Positions 25,297 to 33,823 are shown, counted from the first letter of the stretch. The stretch is DNA of 43,287 nt from Aerococcus sp. 1KP-2016 (GCF_002252085.1 NZ_NEEY01000012.1:1-43287), one strand, 5' to 3'. Numbers and translations: made by a program. The notes: a model not told the origin generated them from the letters alone.

Positions 25297-26772
25297 ATGT
25301 CAGATAAAGTTCGCGTACGTTATGCGCCAAGTCCAACTGGTCATTTACATATTGGGAATGCTCGTACGGCCTTGTTCAACTACTTATTCGCTCGTCACAA
25401 CGATGGGGAATTCATTATCCGTATTGAAGATACAGATACGAAACGTAATATTGAAGATGGAGAAAAAAGCCAATTAGAAAACCTAACTTGGTTAGGAATT
25501 GAATGGAATGAAGGTCCAGACAAGCCAGGCGAATACGGCCCATACCGTCAATCAGAACGTAAAGACATTTATGATCGCTACCTTGATGAGTTACTAGAAA
25601 AAGGTCTAGCTTACTACGCTTTCGATACTTCTGAAGAAATCGAAGCAGAACACGAAGCCCAAGTTGCTAACGGTGAAACACCTCGTTACATCGGCAAATG
25701 GCGTGACCGTTCTCAAGCAGATATCGAAGCAGCGCGTGCTGAAGGCCGTCCAGAAACCATCCGTTTCCGCGTACCTGAAAACACAACCTATACGTTTGAT
25801 GATATGGTGAAAGGTGAAATCTCATTTGAATCTGCAGCCATTTCAGGGGACTTCGTTATCCGTAAACAAGACGGTATGCCAACATACAACTTTGCCGTTG
25901 TAGTAGACGACCACTTGATGGAAATCTCACATGTATTACGTGGTGACGACCATATTGCCAACACACCAAAACAATTGATGATTTACGATGCATTAGGTTT
26001 CGAACGTCCAACATTCGGCCATATGACATTGATTACCAACTCTGAAACTGGTAAGAAATTATCTAAACGTGACGAATCAATCCTACAATTTATTGAACAA
26101 TACCGTGATCTTGGTTACTTACCAGACGCAATGTTCAACTTTATTACCTTATTAGGATGGTCGCCAAAAGGTGAAGAAGAAATCTTCTCTCATGACGAAT
26201 TAATCGAAATCTTTGATACAAAACGTTTGAGTAAATCACCAGCTGCTTTCGATAACAAGAAACTAGAATGGATCAACAACCGTTACATGAAAGCTGCAGA
26301 TGCAGAATCAGTTGCTGCCTTAGCAATCCAACATCTACAAAAAGCTGGTCGTGTATCTGAAAATCCATCAGCAGAAGAATTAGCATGGATAGAAAAATTG
26401 GTATCATTGTATAAAGACGAAATGTCTTATGCAGCTGAAATCGTTGAATTGTCAGACATGTTCTTCCAAGATGAATTATCTATCGCTGACGAAGCCAAAG
26501 CTGTACTTGAAGGCGAAGGCGTGAAGGAAGTATTAACTGCTTTCCAAGCAAAATTAGCTGAAATTGCTGAAGCAGATTTCACTGAAGAAAACATCATGGC
26601 TGCTATCAAAGCTGTTCAAAAAGAAACAGGGATCAAAGGTAAAAACCTATACATGCCAATCCGTGTAGCCACATCAGGTGAACAACACGGTCCTTCAATT
26701 GGATTAACAATTGAAGTATTAGGAAAAGAAAAAGTAGCACATCATTTAGACCAAGCCTTAGCTGGACTATAA
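25297..26772 (+). CDS. gltX: Glutamyl-tRNA synthetase
   Basis: 491 residues, class I synthetase charging tRNA-Glu, and probably tRNA-Gln for transamidation if GatCAB is present. The HIGH motif is in [17 protein letters not shown]. The KMSKS equivalent is [11 protein letters not shown] near residue 255. The sequence [21 protein letters not shown] is also diagnostic. The C-terminal anticodon-binding domain is complete. The start follows AAGGAGAAAATATA. In Bacillus it is followed by cysE-cysS. Here a terminator, a 40-bp repeat array and about 10 kb of other genes intervene before cysS. Confidence 0.97.
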   Translation: MSDKVRVRYAPSPTGHLHIGNARTALFNYLFARHNDGEFIIRIEDTDTKRNIEDGEKSQLENLTWLGIEWNEGPDKPGEYGPYRQSERKDIYDRYLDELLEKGLAYYAFDTSEEIEAEHEAQVANGETPRYIGKWRDRSQADIEAARAEGRPETIRFRVPENTTYTFDDMVKGEISFESAAISGDFVIRKQDGMPTYNFAVVVDDHLMEISHVLRGDDHIANTPKQLMIYDALGFERPTFGHMTLITNSETGKKLSKRDESILQFIEQYRDLGYLPDAMFNFITLLGWSPKGEEEIFSHDELIEIFDTKRLSKSPAAFDNKKLEWINNRYMKAADAESVAALAIQHLQKAGRVSENPSAEELAWIEKLVSLYKDEMSYAAEIVELSDMFFQDELSIADEAKAVLEGEGVKEVLTAFQAKLAEIAEADFTEENIMAAIKAVQKETGIKGKNLYMPIRVATSGEQHGPSIGLTIEVLGKEKVAHHLDQALAGL

Positions 26773-26785
26773 GATAGGCACGACG

Positions 26786-26816
26786 AAGAGACCGGGAAAA
26801 TCCCGGTCTCTTTTTT
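26786..26816 (+). terminator. Terminator after gltX
   Basis: Arms AAGAGACCGGGA and TCCCGGTCTCTT with a very short loop, then a T-run. Confidence 0.93.
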
Positions 26817-26859
26817 GATTGCCCTAAAATATATCATGTAGGGTTGTGCTCCTTTTGGC

Positions 26860-27092
26860 TGTGACTTATTTAACTCATATAGGTCACAGGATTGGTTGTT
26901 GAGAGGCCTATTTTCCTAAATAAGTCACAAGGTTGGATAATGGTGGCCTATTTTCCTATATAGGTCACAGGATTGGTTGGAGAGAGGCCTATTTTCTTAT
27001 ATAAGTCACAAGGTTGGATAATGGTGGATTATTTTTCTATATAAGTCATAAGATTAGTTGTTGAGAGGCCTATTTTCCTAAATAAGTCACAG
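26860..27092. repeat. Array 1: six degenerate ~40.5-bp tandem units with palindromic cores
   Basis: The anchor ATARGTCAC recurs with its ARGTCAC at 26881, 26922, 26962, 27003, 27043 and 27084, spacings 41, 40, 41, 40, 41. Most units read GGCCTAT, an 8-base loop such as TTTCCTAA, then ATARGTC, giving imperfect hairpins. The unit to unit link alternates between two types (ATTGGTTG-GAGAG and GTTGGATAATGGTGG). No reading frame crosses it. Not a CRISPR: no constant repeat with unique spacers. Confidence 0.85.
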
Positions 27093-27438
27093 GTTTTAGG
27101 AATCTACATGATAAAGATGGAAATTTATGATTGTATCATTTTATCCCAACCTCGTACGTAATGATGAATAGCAAAATGCGCTATTTTCATCTCTCAAAAG
27201 TCCGCACCTGTATTTCGCCAACGGTTGCGGGCTTTTCATATAGCCCATTCATCACATAAAAACAAAAAATGTGTTCATCAGCCAATATTCCCGCATTGTC
27301 TTTTTCATTTAATTCCTGACCAGCGTATGCCAACGTGGATTAGCTATCTTCAAAAAATACAGCTTGTTTTATGCCAAAATTTAAATGGTGCCATTCGTTG
27401 AAGGCCCTATCTCGACTAGCTATACTTGGAATTGCGAA
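27093..27438. other. Intergenic stretch between array 1 and the NrdR boxes
   Basis: No gene seen. Two hairpins: AATAGC/GCTATT (about 27167-27185) followed by TTTCATC, and AAGTCCGCA/TGCGGGCTT (about 27197-27236) followed by TTTCAT. Both could be weak terminators. Confidence 0.4.
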
Positions 27439-27487
27439 ACACAATATATAGGGTGTGGTTTCAAAAGTATGACCCAATATATAGGGT
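27439..27487 (+). promoter_or_regulatory. Tandem NrdR boxes upstream of nrdHIEF
   Basis: ACACAATATATAGGGT (27439-27454) and ACCCAATATATAGGGT (27472-27487), start-to-start 33 bases, about three helical turns. Both resemble the NrdR consensus ACACWATATATWGTGT, and paired spacing of this kind is the norm. Repression by NrdR-ATP/dATP is expected. Confidence 0.88.
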
Positions 27488-27511
27488 TTTAACAATAAGG
27501 AGAGATGAAAT

Positions 27512-27751
27512 ATGACGATTACTGTTTATGCTAAGAGTGGCTGCCCACAATGTATCTTTGCCAAAAAATACTTACAAGCACAAGATGTGCCCTTTGAAGA
27601 AAAACGTGTAGATTTAGAAGAAACCTATCTAGAAGAAGTACGCGCAATGGGTTACCAAGCTTTACCAGTTATCGCAGATAGTACAGGTAATGCCTTTCAT
27701 GGCTACGTCCCTGAAAAATTGGAAGCGTTGGTGGCAGCATGGCGTGCATAG
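27512..27751 (+). CDS. nrdH: Glutaredoxin-like protein NrdH
   Basis: 79 residues, thioredoxin fold. It supplies electrons to class Ib ribonucleotide reductase NrdE. The redox motif CPQC is in YAKSGCPQCIFAKKYL, and the cis-Pro lies in YQALPVI. The C-terminal region reads FHGYVPEKLEAL, in place of the WSGFRPD-type motif of many NrdH proteins. The start follows AAGGAGAGATGAAAT. The last 13 bases overlap the start of nrdI. Confidence 0.94.
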   Translation: MTITVYAKSGCPQCIFAKKYLQAQDVPFEEKRVDLEETYLEEVRAMGYQALPVIADSTGNAFHGYVPEKLEALVAAWRA

Positions 27752-28143
27752 TTTACTACTCATTAACTGGCCAAACGCGCAAATTTGTAAATAAGGTGAC
27801 GGGCTTCGATAAATACGAAATTTCCAGTGACAAGGAAGCTATTGAAATGTCTGAACCATTTATCATGGTCATCCCGTCATATGAAAGTCATGTCTATGGT
27901 GATGTCATTGAAACAGCAGAAGAATTTCTAGAATGCGGTGACAACGCCCAACTATGCAAAGGATTCTTCGGTGGTGGCAACCGCAATTTTGCCCAATTAT
28001 TCTGTGTAACAGTCAAAGAATTATCGGCACTCTTTGATGTTCCCGTCTTACACGGTTTTGAATTCCAAGGATCCCCACTAGATGTTGCCAAATTGACAAA
28101 GGAGTTAGAGGAAATTGACCAATACGAAAAAGTTAAGCATTGA
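27739..28143 (+). CDS. nrdI: Flavodoxin-like NrdI
   Basis: 134 residues. NrdI is the FMN protein that generates the oxidant for assembling the dimanganese-tyrosyl radical cofactor of NrdF. Seen: the phosphate-binding loop YYSLTGQTRKFVNK near the N-terminus, VIPSYESHVYGDV, and the flavin-binding GGGNRNFAQLFCVT near residue 80. It overlaps nrdH by 13 bases and nrdE by 29 bases, pointing to translational coupling along the operon. Confidence 0.94.
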   Translation: MACIVYYSLTGQTRKFVNKVTGFDKYEISSDKEAIEMSEPFIMVIPSYESHVYGDVIETAEEFLECGDNAQLCKGFFGGGNRNFAQLFCVTVKELSALFDVPVLHGFEFQGSPLDVAKLTKELEEIDQYEKVKH

Positions 28144-30313
28144 AAATACCAAGGAAATTACCTACTTCAAACTAAATAATATGGTAAATATCCCAACGGC
28201 AGCGAAGCAAATCCAACTGCATAAGGATAAGGAAGCAGTCCGTGCCTATTTTTTGGAGTATGTGAATCCTAATACCGTTTTCTTCCATTCATTGCATGAA
28301 AAGATTCATTTCTTAATGGATAATGACTATATTGAACGTACATTTATCGAAAAATATGATTTTGATTTCATTAAATCCCTGTTCGACCACTTGTACAGCT
28401 ACAAATTCCGCTTTAAATCATTCATGGCGGCTTACAAATTCTATACCCAATATGCGCTCAAAACGAACGATAATCAGCGCTTCTTAGAACGTTACGAAGA
28501 CCGCATCGCCTTTGTGGCACTTTATTTAGCAGATGGCGATGAAGAATTGGCCTGGGGTATCGCGGAAGAACACATTCAACATCGTTTGCAAATGGCCACA
28601 CCGACTTTCCTAAATGCCGGTAAGAAACGCCGCGGCGAGATGGTATCCTGCTTCCTGATTGATGTGCAAGACAACATGGAATCAATCGGACGTGCCATCA
28701 ACTCCTCCTTACAATTATCCAAACGCGGTGGTGGCGTTGGCGTCAATCTGTCTAACTTGCGCGAAGCGGGGTCAGTCATCAAAGGCATTGAAAACGCTGG
28801 CTCAGGCGTAGTGCCCGTCATGAAACTCTTGGAAGACGCCTTCTCTTATGCCAACCAATTGGGCCAACGAAACGGGGCCGGCGTTGTATATCTGAACGCC
28901 TTCCATCCAGATGTTTATGAATTTCTTTCAACGAAAAAGGAAAATGCTGACGAAAAAATACGGGTAAAAACGTTGTCACTTGGCCTCGTTGTACCAGACA
29001 AATACTACGAACTCTTGAAGACCAATGAACCCATGTATCTGTTCAGCCCTTACGACGTCGAAAGAATCTATGGTCAGCCCTTCGGCTATGTTGACATCAC
29101 CACCCATTATGAAGAAATGGTCGCCAACAAAGACATCAAAAAGTACAAGATTAATGCGCGTGAATTGGAGCAAGAAATTTCTAAATTGCAACAAGAATCT
29201 GGCTATCCATATATCGTGAACATTGATACAGCCAACCGTGAGAATCCTATTGACGGTACCATTACCATGTCCAATTTGTGTTCAGAAATTATGCAAGTGC
29301 AATCACCATCCGAACTAAATGAAGATTTGTCCTATGCATCTGTTGGTCTAGATATTTCATGTAACTTGGCTTCAACAAATATCACTGAAATGCTCAAGAC
29401 AGCCGATATCGAAAGATCAATCGATATCGCAGTGCGTGCCTTAACGGCAGTATCAGATATGACGTCAATAAAGGCGGTACCAAGTGTGGAACGTGGTAAT
29501 GCCGCTTATAATTCTGTTGGATTAGGGGCCATGGGCTTGCATACGGCACTTGCAACCAACCACATTCACTATGGTTCAGAGGAAGCGCTAGAATTAACCG
29601 ACGCCTATTTCCGTGTTTTACGATTCTACGCACTCAAGACCAGCAACCGTATTGCCAAAGAACGTGGGGAAAGCTTCTTTGAATTTGAAAAATCAGCCTA
29701 TGCTGATGGGTCATATATCCGTGAACGTTATATTGATGGGCAAAGTCCTTTTAGCTTCAAGTCTGAAAAGGTAGCCGAAATCTTTGCGAATATTCATGTG
29801 CCAACGCCGGATGATTGGGCGGATTTAAATCAAGCGATTATGACGGACGGTCTATATAATGCCTATTTACTTACTGTCGCACCAACGGGATCAATTTCCT
29901 ACATCAATGAGGCGTCGTCTTCCTTGCATCCAATTGTGCATTTGATTGAGAATCGTCAAGAAACAAATATTGGTTCTATGTACTATCCTGCGCCGTATTT
30001 AGATAACGAAACGATTCACTATTATCAGTCTGCCTATGATACCGACATGCGGAAGGTAATAGACACCTATGCCGTGGCACAGCAACATATTGATCAAGGG
30101 ATGTCGCTGACACTATTCATGAAATCTACCATTCCGGAAGGCCTATATGAATGGAAAAATGGCAGCACCGATAAGATGACAACCCGCGATTTAAACCGCT
30201 TACGTAACTACGCCTGGAAAAAAGGCATTAAATCGATTTATTATGTGCGTACATACACCGATGACTTCGCCAAAGAGATTGGTGTAGATCAATGTGAGTC
30301 ATGCTTAATTTAG
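28115..30313 (+). CDS. nrdE: Class Ib ribonucleotide reductase, catalytic subunit NrdE
   Basis: 732 residues, normal for NrdE, reducing ribonucleoside diphosphates to deoxy forms. Active-site elements: MVSCFLI (redox Cys), TMSNLCSEIM (Asn, radical Cys and Glu), the second redox Cys in DISCNLAST, and the substrate-phosphate loop VAPTGSISYI. The C-terminus ends CESCLI, the swinging Cys pair reduced by NrdH. There is no long N-terminal ATP cone of the class Ia type, as expected for NrdE. The start overlaps the end of nrdI. NrdF follows after 67 bases. Confidence 0.96.
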   Translation: MTNTKKLSIENTKEITYFKLNNMVNIPTAAKQIQLHKDKEAVRAYFLEYVNPNTVFFHSLHEKIHFLMDNDYIERTFIEKYDFDFIKSLFDHLYSYKFRFKSFMAAYKFYTQYALKTNDNQRFLERYEDRIAFVALYLADGDEELAWGIAEEHIQHRLQMATPTFLNAGKKRRGEMVSCFLIDVQDNMESIGRAINSSLQLSKRGGGVGVNLSNLREAGSVIKGIENAGSGVVPVMKLLEDAFSYANQLGQRNGAGVVYLNAFHPDVYEFLSTKKENADEKIRVKTLSLGLVVPDKYYELLKTNEPMYLFSPYDVERIYGQPFGYVDITTHYEEMVANKDIKKYKINARELEQEISKLQQESGYPYIVNIDTANRENPIDGTITMSNLCSEIMQVQSPSELNEDLSYASVGLDISCNLASTNITEMLKTADIERSIDIAVRALTAVSDMTSIKAVPSVERGNAAYNSVGLGAMGLHTALATNHIHYGSEEALELTDAYFRVLRFYALKTSNRIAKERGESFFEFEKSAYADGSYIRERYIDGQSPFSFKSEKVAEIFANIHVPTPDDWADLNQAIMTDGLYNAYLLTVAPTGSISYINEASSSLHPIVHLIENRQETNIGSMYYPAPYLDNETIHYYQSAYDTDMRKVIDTYAVAQQHIDQGMSLTLFMKSTIPEGLYEWKNGSTDKMTTRDLNRLRNYAWKKGIKSIYYVRTYTDDFAKEIGVDQCESCLI

Positions 30314-30380
30314 GGATTTGTTGCGACAAGTTAGAAGAGACAGGTTATCAGCACACAAGATCTAGGAGGACACCATCACC

Positions 30381-31391
30381 ATGACCAAGAAAAAATATTT
30401 TAATCAAATTATTGGCGGAGAACCGACCAATGACAATGTTACTTATTATAAATCGATTGACTGGGACCGCGTAGAGGACGCTATTGATAAATCTACCTGG
30501 GAAAAATTAACCAGCCAATTCTGGTTGGATACCCGGATTCCGGTTTCTAATGACCGCGATGATTGGCGCTTATTAAAGGATGAAGAACGCGATGTTGTGA
30601 ATAAAGCCTTTGCAGGGTTAACCGCCTTGGATACCTTGCAATCTGAAGAAGGCGCGAATGTGATGCGCGACGCTGTGCGGACCCAACATGAGGAAGCTGT
30701 ATTAAACAACATTCTATTTATGGAATCCGTTCATGCCAAATCATACTCAACAATTTTCATTTCCTTGAATACCAGCCGTGAAATTGACGAAATTTTTGAC
30801 TGGGCCAATAACAATGAATATCTACAATACAAGGCTAGAAGAATCAATGAAATTTATCAAAATGGCACAGGTCTTCAAAGAAAAGTAGCCAGTGTATTCT
30901 TAGAAACCTACCTATTCTATTCAGGTTTCTATGCACCACTGTGGTATCTAGGTAACAACAAGTTAGAAAATGTCGCGGAAATTATCAAATTGATCATCCG
31001 CGATGAGTCAGTTCATGGGACTTATTTAGGCTACAAATTCCAAAAAGGCTTCAATGCCTTACCACTTGAAGAACAAAATGCTTTGAAAGATTGGATGTAT
31101 GCCTTACTCTTCGATTTGATGGAAAATGAAGAAAAATACACCGAGGAAATTTACACCCAAGTAGGTTGGACTCAAGAAGTAAATACCTTTGTACATTACA
31201 ATGCTAATAAAGCCTTGCAAAATCTTGGTTTTGAAGCCTTCTATCCAGACGGTATGGCCGAAAACGTCAATCCAATCGTGATGAACGGCATCTCAACAGA
31301 CTCAAGTAATCATGACTTCTTCTCACAAGTAGGTAACTCATACTTGATGGGTGAATCAGAAGCCATGGACGAGGACGACTACGACTTCTAA
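30381..31391 (+). CDS. nrdF: Class Ib ribonucleotide reductase, radical subunit NrdF
   Basis: 336 residues, ferritin-like. All six metal ligands appear present: Asp in LTALDTLQSEEG, Glu and His in FMESVHAKSY, Glu in VFLETYLFYSGF, and Glu and His in RDESVHGTYLG. The radical Tyr follows the first His in HAKSYSTIF. This is the canonical metal-binding class Ib form, not the metal-free class Ie form known from some Aerococcus and Mycoplasma, where Glu ligands are replaced. The acidic tail ends DEDDYDF, which docks on NrdE. The start is after GGAGG with a longish 11-base gap. It is the last gene of nrdHIEF. Confidence 0.96.
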   Translation: MTKKKYFNQIIGGEPTNDNVTYYKSIDWDRVEDAIDKSTWEKLTSQFWLDTRIPVSNDRDDWRLLKDEERDVVNKAFAGLTALDTLQSEEGANVMRDAVRTQHEEAVLNNILFMESVHAKSYSTIFISLNTSREIDEIFDWANNNEYLQYKARRINEIYQNGTGLQRKVASVFLETYLFYSGFYAPLWYLGNNKLENVAEIIKLIIRDESVHGTYLGYKFQKGFNALPLEEQNALKDWMYALLFDLMENEEKYTEEIYTQVGWTQEVNTFVHYNANKALQNLGFEAFYPDGMAENVNPIVMNGISTDSSNHDFFSQVGNSYLMGESEAMDEDDYDF

Positions 31392-31556
31392 AAGGATGAG
31401 AGAAAAAGCGTTATGGCCCTAACCACTGGAAGAATAGTGCCGTGGCGCACGAAGTGAGACGCAAACTATTCTTCCAGTGGGCAAGGGACAGCTTTTTCGA
31501 ACTAGACTAAAGGATGAGAGAAAAAGCGGTTGGGACAAATGCTTCCAACCGCTTTT
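31391..31556 (+). repeat. Structured repeat pair after nrdF, related to the glnR-dapL repeats
   Basis: The 20-mer AAAGGATGAGAGAAAAAGCG occurs at 31391-31410 and again at 31509-31528, 118 bases apart. The first copy heads a long stem: CCACTGGAAGAATAGT pairs with ACTATTCTTCCAGTGG, within GGCCCTAA...AAGGGAC. The second heads a terminator hairpin AAGCGGTTGG/CCAACCGCTT with TTTTCC (31524-31556). Body segments CTGGAAGA-TAG and AGTGGGCA-AGGG match those of the repeats at 5758-6043. The 3' hairpin probably terminates nrdF. Confidence 0.8.
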
Positions 31557-31593
31557 CCTGTATTGTGAATGACCTAATTATAGAATAATTCGA

Positions 31594-31805
31594 GATACTA
31601 GAAAATAATGCGAAATTTTATAATATAAAATTTCATTCTATAAAAAAATGACCAATATTATTAAATGACGGCTCATTCTTTATAAATAATAAAATCTGTC
31701 AAATATGGGAATATATACTATAAAAAAAGAACATATTTTATAGCATCGCAATTTATTCTCTATAAAAACGCCCAAAATTAGAGAATGACATGTTCATTCT
31801 CTAAT
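31594..31805. repeat. Array 2: six units with an exact 40-bp period
   Basis: CATTCT-like anchors at 31594 (GATACT), 31634, 31674, 31714 (TATACT), 31754 (TATTCT) and 31795 give spacings 40, 40, 40, 40, 41. Each is followed by a TATAAAAA-like tract. The last unit is a clear palindrome, TTAGAGAATGA-CATGT-TCATTCTCTAA. Others are partial, such as TTTTATAG...CTATAAAA. No coding potential seen. Confidence 0.82.
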
Positions 31806-31903
31806 CGCAGTGTTGTCAGCAAGTGTAGAACAACTCTCCCTCGATAATGGTTCTTTTTTTTTTTGCGGGCCACTCTTCAACAAAAAAAAATTGATGTGAT
31901 TTT

Positions 31904-31946
31904 TACCCACCAATGCACCTGGTTTACTAGGCAAAATTGGTGGGTA
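31904..31946. other. Perfect 11-bp stem with 21-base loop
   Basis: TACCCACCAAT (31904-31914) and ATTGGTGGGTA (31936-31946), followed by TTTTGT. Could be a weak terminator or a regulator site ahead of the response-regulator promoter. Confidence 0.55.
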
Positions 31947-31995
31947 TTTTGTACAAATTTATACGGGTCAAAATCCACAAACCCACGAACTATGC

Positions 31996-32017
31996 TATAC
32001 TACTGTAAACGTATACA
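31996..32017 (+). promoter_or_regulatory. Promoter with cre-like site before the response regulator
   Basis: Extended -10 TGCTATACT (TATACT at 31996-32001) without a clear -35, immediately followed by TGTAAACGTATACA (32004-32017), which matches the 14-base cre core TGNAANCGNNNNCA and is nearly palindromic. Same layout as the mannose operon promoter. Confidence 0.65.
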
Positions 32018-32137
32018 GCGATATTTTTCACTAAAATTATATGTATTTTAGGTTAAAATGGATAGGTAAGAAGTGTTCCTATTATAATAAAATTGAGGAA
32101 ATAGAAAACAAAGAGCACGTGTTTGTGGGGGATAATT

Positions 32138-32562
32138 ATGGGTAACGAAAAGATTCACTTGTCAATCATCGAGGATGATGCCATTTTTGCGGAAGCACTA
32201 CGGATGGTAGGCGAAGATATTCAGGCCAGTGGCTTCGATATCGAAATTGATACCTTTCTGGATGGCAATGCATTTGTTCAATCAGAGGTTTTTCATTCGA
32301 AGCAAAAGCAGGTCGTCCTGCTCAACGATAATTTGACGAAATTAGATGGGTTTGAAGTGACTAGACGATTAAGGGAACTGCCAAATAGCCAACATATTTT
32401 GTGATTATGATGTCAATGGGGACGACAGAGGAAGAAATCATTCATGCCTTTAAAATTGGTATTGATGACTTTATCACGAGGCCTTTAAATTTACGGATTT
32501 TACAGACGTTTATGGAAAGGGTCATAGAAAGGTTGCGTGGAGAAGATGAACCTATTCTTTAG
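32138..32562 (+). pseudogene. Single-domain response regulator, frameshifted and degenerate
   Basis: About 141 residues when joined, a lone receiver domain. The first frame has the acidic pocket LSIIEDDAIFAEAL and then VVLLNDNLTKLDGFEVTRRL. The expected phospho-acceptor Asp (LLD) is Asn here. The frame breaks after SQHI at 32395-32400: CATATTTTGTGA needs one more T to continue FVIMMSMGTTEEEIIHAFKIGIDDFITRPLN. The usual KP is RP. With Asp to Asn and Lys to Arg changes, normal phosphorylation is unlikely even if the frame were intact. No output domain. ATG 32138 follows GGGGGATAATT. It overlaps the next gene. Confidence 0.78.
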
Positions 32563-33001
32563 AATTTTACTTTATACCATGGCAGCCTTAAACCGTCGCT
32601 ATTACAATGTAGATGAAGACAAGTTGGAGCCATTTAAAGCCTATGAAACCGGCAAACTCCTTGAAGGTAACGGTGACCCCGCTTCACCAGACTACAATTC
32701 GCTAGCTGACTATTACGTCAACGAAGAAACGGGTGTAATTGAAGTTAGATTACCATGGTTACTACTATCAGCCAAAGATCCAAGCCAGAAAGAATTCCAA
32801 GGCGACATCATGGCAGATGGCCTGGACGCCACCGTCAAGGTCGAAGACATCACTATTGGGGCAACCTACTTAGATGATAAAGACCAGGTCCTATATCAAG
32901 CCCCATCCAAGACCTATACATGGGACAACTGGAATGTACCATTGACCGCAGAACGTCTCAAAGCATCTTATAGCATCATCCAAGAAACCTTTGGTAAATA
33001 G
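32537..33001 (+). CDS. Probable C-terminal remnant of a larger cell-surface/polysaccharide-locus protein
   Basis: 154 residues starting GTG 32537 (or ATG 32546), overlapping the response-regulator end. The middle reads YETGKLLEGNGDP and YNSLADYYV, then EVRLPWLLLSAKDPSQKEF. From memory, a TGKL-GN-P...NSLADF...RIPW-LLN-DPS ending closes large extracytoplasmic proteins encoded next to response-regulator, HEAT-repeat and glycosyltransferase genes in Bacilli. I could not check this. There is no signal peptide or complete domain, so the fragment looks like the tail left after an internal deletion joined it to the regulator. A terminator follows. If it is instead a real small protein, nothing indicates its role. 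Confidence 0.5.
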   Translation: MEKMNLFFRILLYTMAALNRRYYNVDEDKLEPFKAYETGKLLEGNGDPASPDYNSLADYYVNEETGVIEVRLPWLLLSAKDPSQKEFQGDIMADGLDATVKVEDITIGATYLDDKDQVLYQAPSKTYTWDNWNVPLTAERLKASYSIIQETFGK

Positions 33002-33011
33002 CAATAAGCAT

Positions 33012-33060
33012 AAGCCCTCAAAGAACAGACACAGTGTCTGGCCTTTGAGGGCTTTCTATT
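33012..33060 (+). terminator. Terminator after the regulator remnant locus
   Basis: Arms AAGCCCTCAAAG and CTTTGAGGGCTT with inner AGACAC/GTGTCT, followed by TCTATTT. Confidence 0.85.
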
Positions 33061-33142
33061 TGATATAAAAATTCAAAATAGAACCAAAAACTAACATAAA
33101 GCGTATGTTTCAAAGAAATATGAAGAAATAGGAAAATTAAAG

Positions 33143-33182
33143 CGAACATTAACTTGCAATACAAGTGAATTGTTCGTACAAT
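33143..33182 (+). promoter_or_regulatory. xpt-pbuX promoter with PurR-box-like inverted repeat
   Basis: -35 TTGCAA (33154-33159), 17 bases, -10 TACAAT (33177-33182). Flanking it, GCGAACATT (CGAACA 33143-33148) and AATTGTTCG (TGTTCG 33171-33176) are inverted CGAAC cores as in Bacillus PurR boxes. No purine riboswitch was recognised in the leader. Confidence 0.68.
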
Positions 33183-33235
33183 AAATAATATAAAAAAATG
33201 AAAACAAGCAACAAAGAAGAGGGGATTTATACAAA

Positions 33236-33823
33236 ATGAATTACTTACAAGAACGCATCCTAAAAGACGGCACTGTCATCGACGAAAAGATTTTAAAAAT
33301 TGACTCATTTTTAAACCATCAAATCGATCCGAAAGTGATGCACGAAATCCAAAGTAACTTCTTTGATTACTTTAAATCACGTGAAATTACCAAAGTATTA
33401 ACCATCGAAGCCAGTGGTATCGCACCAGCATTATTAGTTGCTTCACACTTCCAAGTACCAATGTTGTTCGCTAAGAAATCTGAACCATCAACCTTAACTG
33501 CAAGTGGTAAATATGCAACACGCGTGCATTCGTTCACCAAAGACAAAGACTCTGACGTCATCGTTTCAAAAGAATATTTAAGCGCAGACGACAAAGTCCT
33601 AATCATTGATGACTTCTTAGCTAACGGCGAAGCAAGCTTAGGTTTAATCGATTTAGTCAATCAAGCAGGCGCAGAAGTAGTCGGTGTTGGTATCTGTGTT
33701 GAAAAATCTTTCCAACCTGGACGTCAACGTTTACTAGAAGCAGGCGTAGATTTATATTCAATCTGCCGTATCGCTTCATTAGCAGGCAACAAAGTAACAT
33801 TTGTTGACGAAGAGGCAGAATAG
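33236..33823 (+). CDS. xpt: Xanthine phosphoribosyltransferase
   Basis: 195 residues. It converts xanthine plus PRPP to XMP for guanine-nucleotide salvage. The PRPP-binding loop is VLIIDDFLANGEASLG, the family's version of the DD-x-x-A/T-G motif. Other Xpt segments: YLQERILKDGTVIDEKILKIDSFLNHQIDP at the start, and EASGIAPALLVA. The start follows AGAGGGGATTTATACAAA, which is purine-rich but somewhat far. It is followed after 15 bases by pbuX, forming a salvage operon under a PurR-like promoter. Confidence 0.95.
   Translation: MNYLQERILKDGTVIDEKILKIDSFLNHQIDPKVMHEIQSNFFDYFKSREITKVLTIEASGIAPALLVASHFQVPMLFAKKSEPSTLTASGKYATRVHSFTKDKDSDVIVSKEYLSADDKVLIIDDFLANGEASLGLIDLVNQAGAEVVGVGICVEKSFQPGRQRLLEAGVDLYSICRIASLAGNKVTFVDEEAE

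Noticed and set aside
30381-31391. NrdF as a class Ie, metal-free subunit
   Set aside because: All expected carboxylate and His ligands are present.
31863-32051. A 62-residue reading frame in the gap before the response regulator
   Set aside because: No ribosome site. It runs through a perfect hairpin, the -10 and the cre-like site, so it is very unlikely to be coding.
33002-33235. A purine riboswitch before xpt
   Set aside because: The conserved three-way junction sequence is not seen, and the promoter is only about 50 bases from the start. PurR-like boxes flank the promoter instead.
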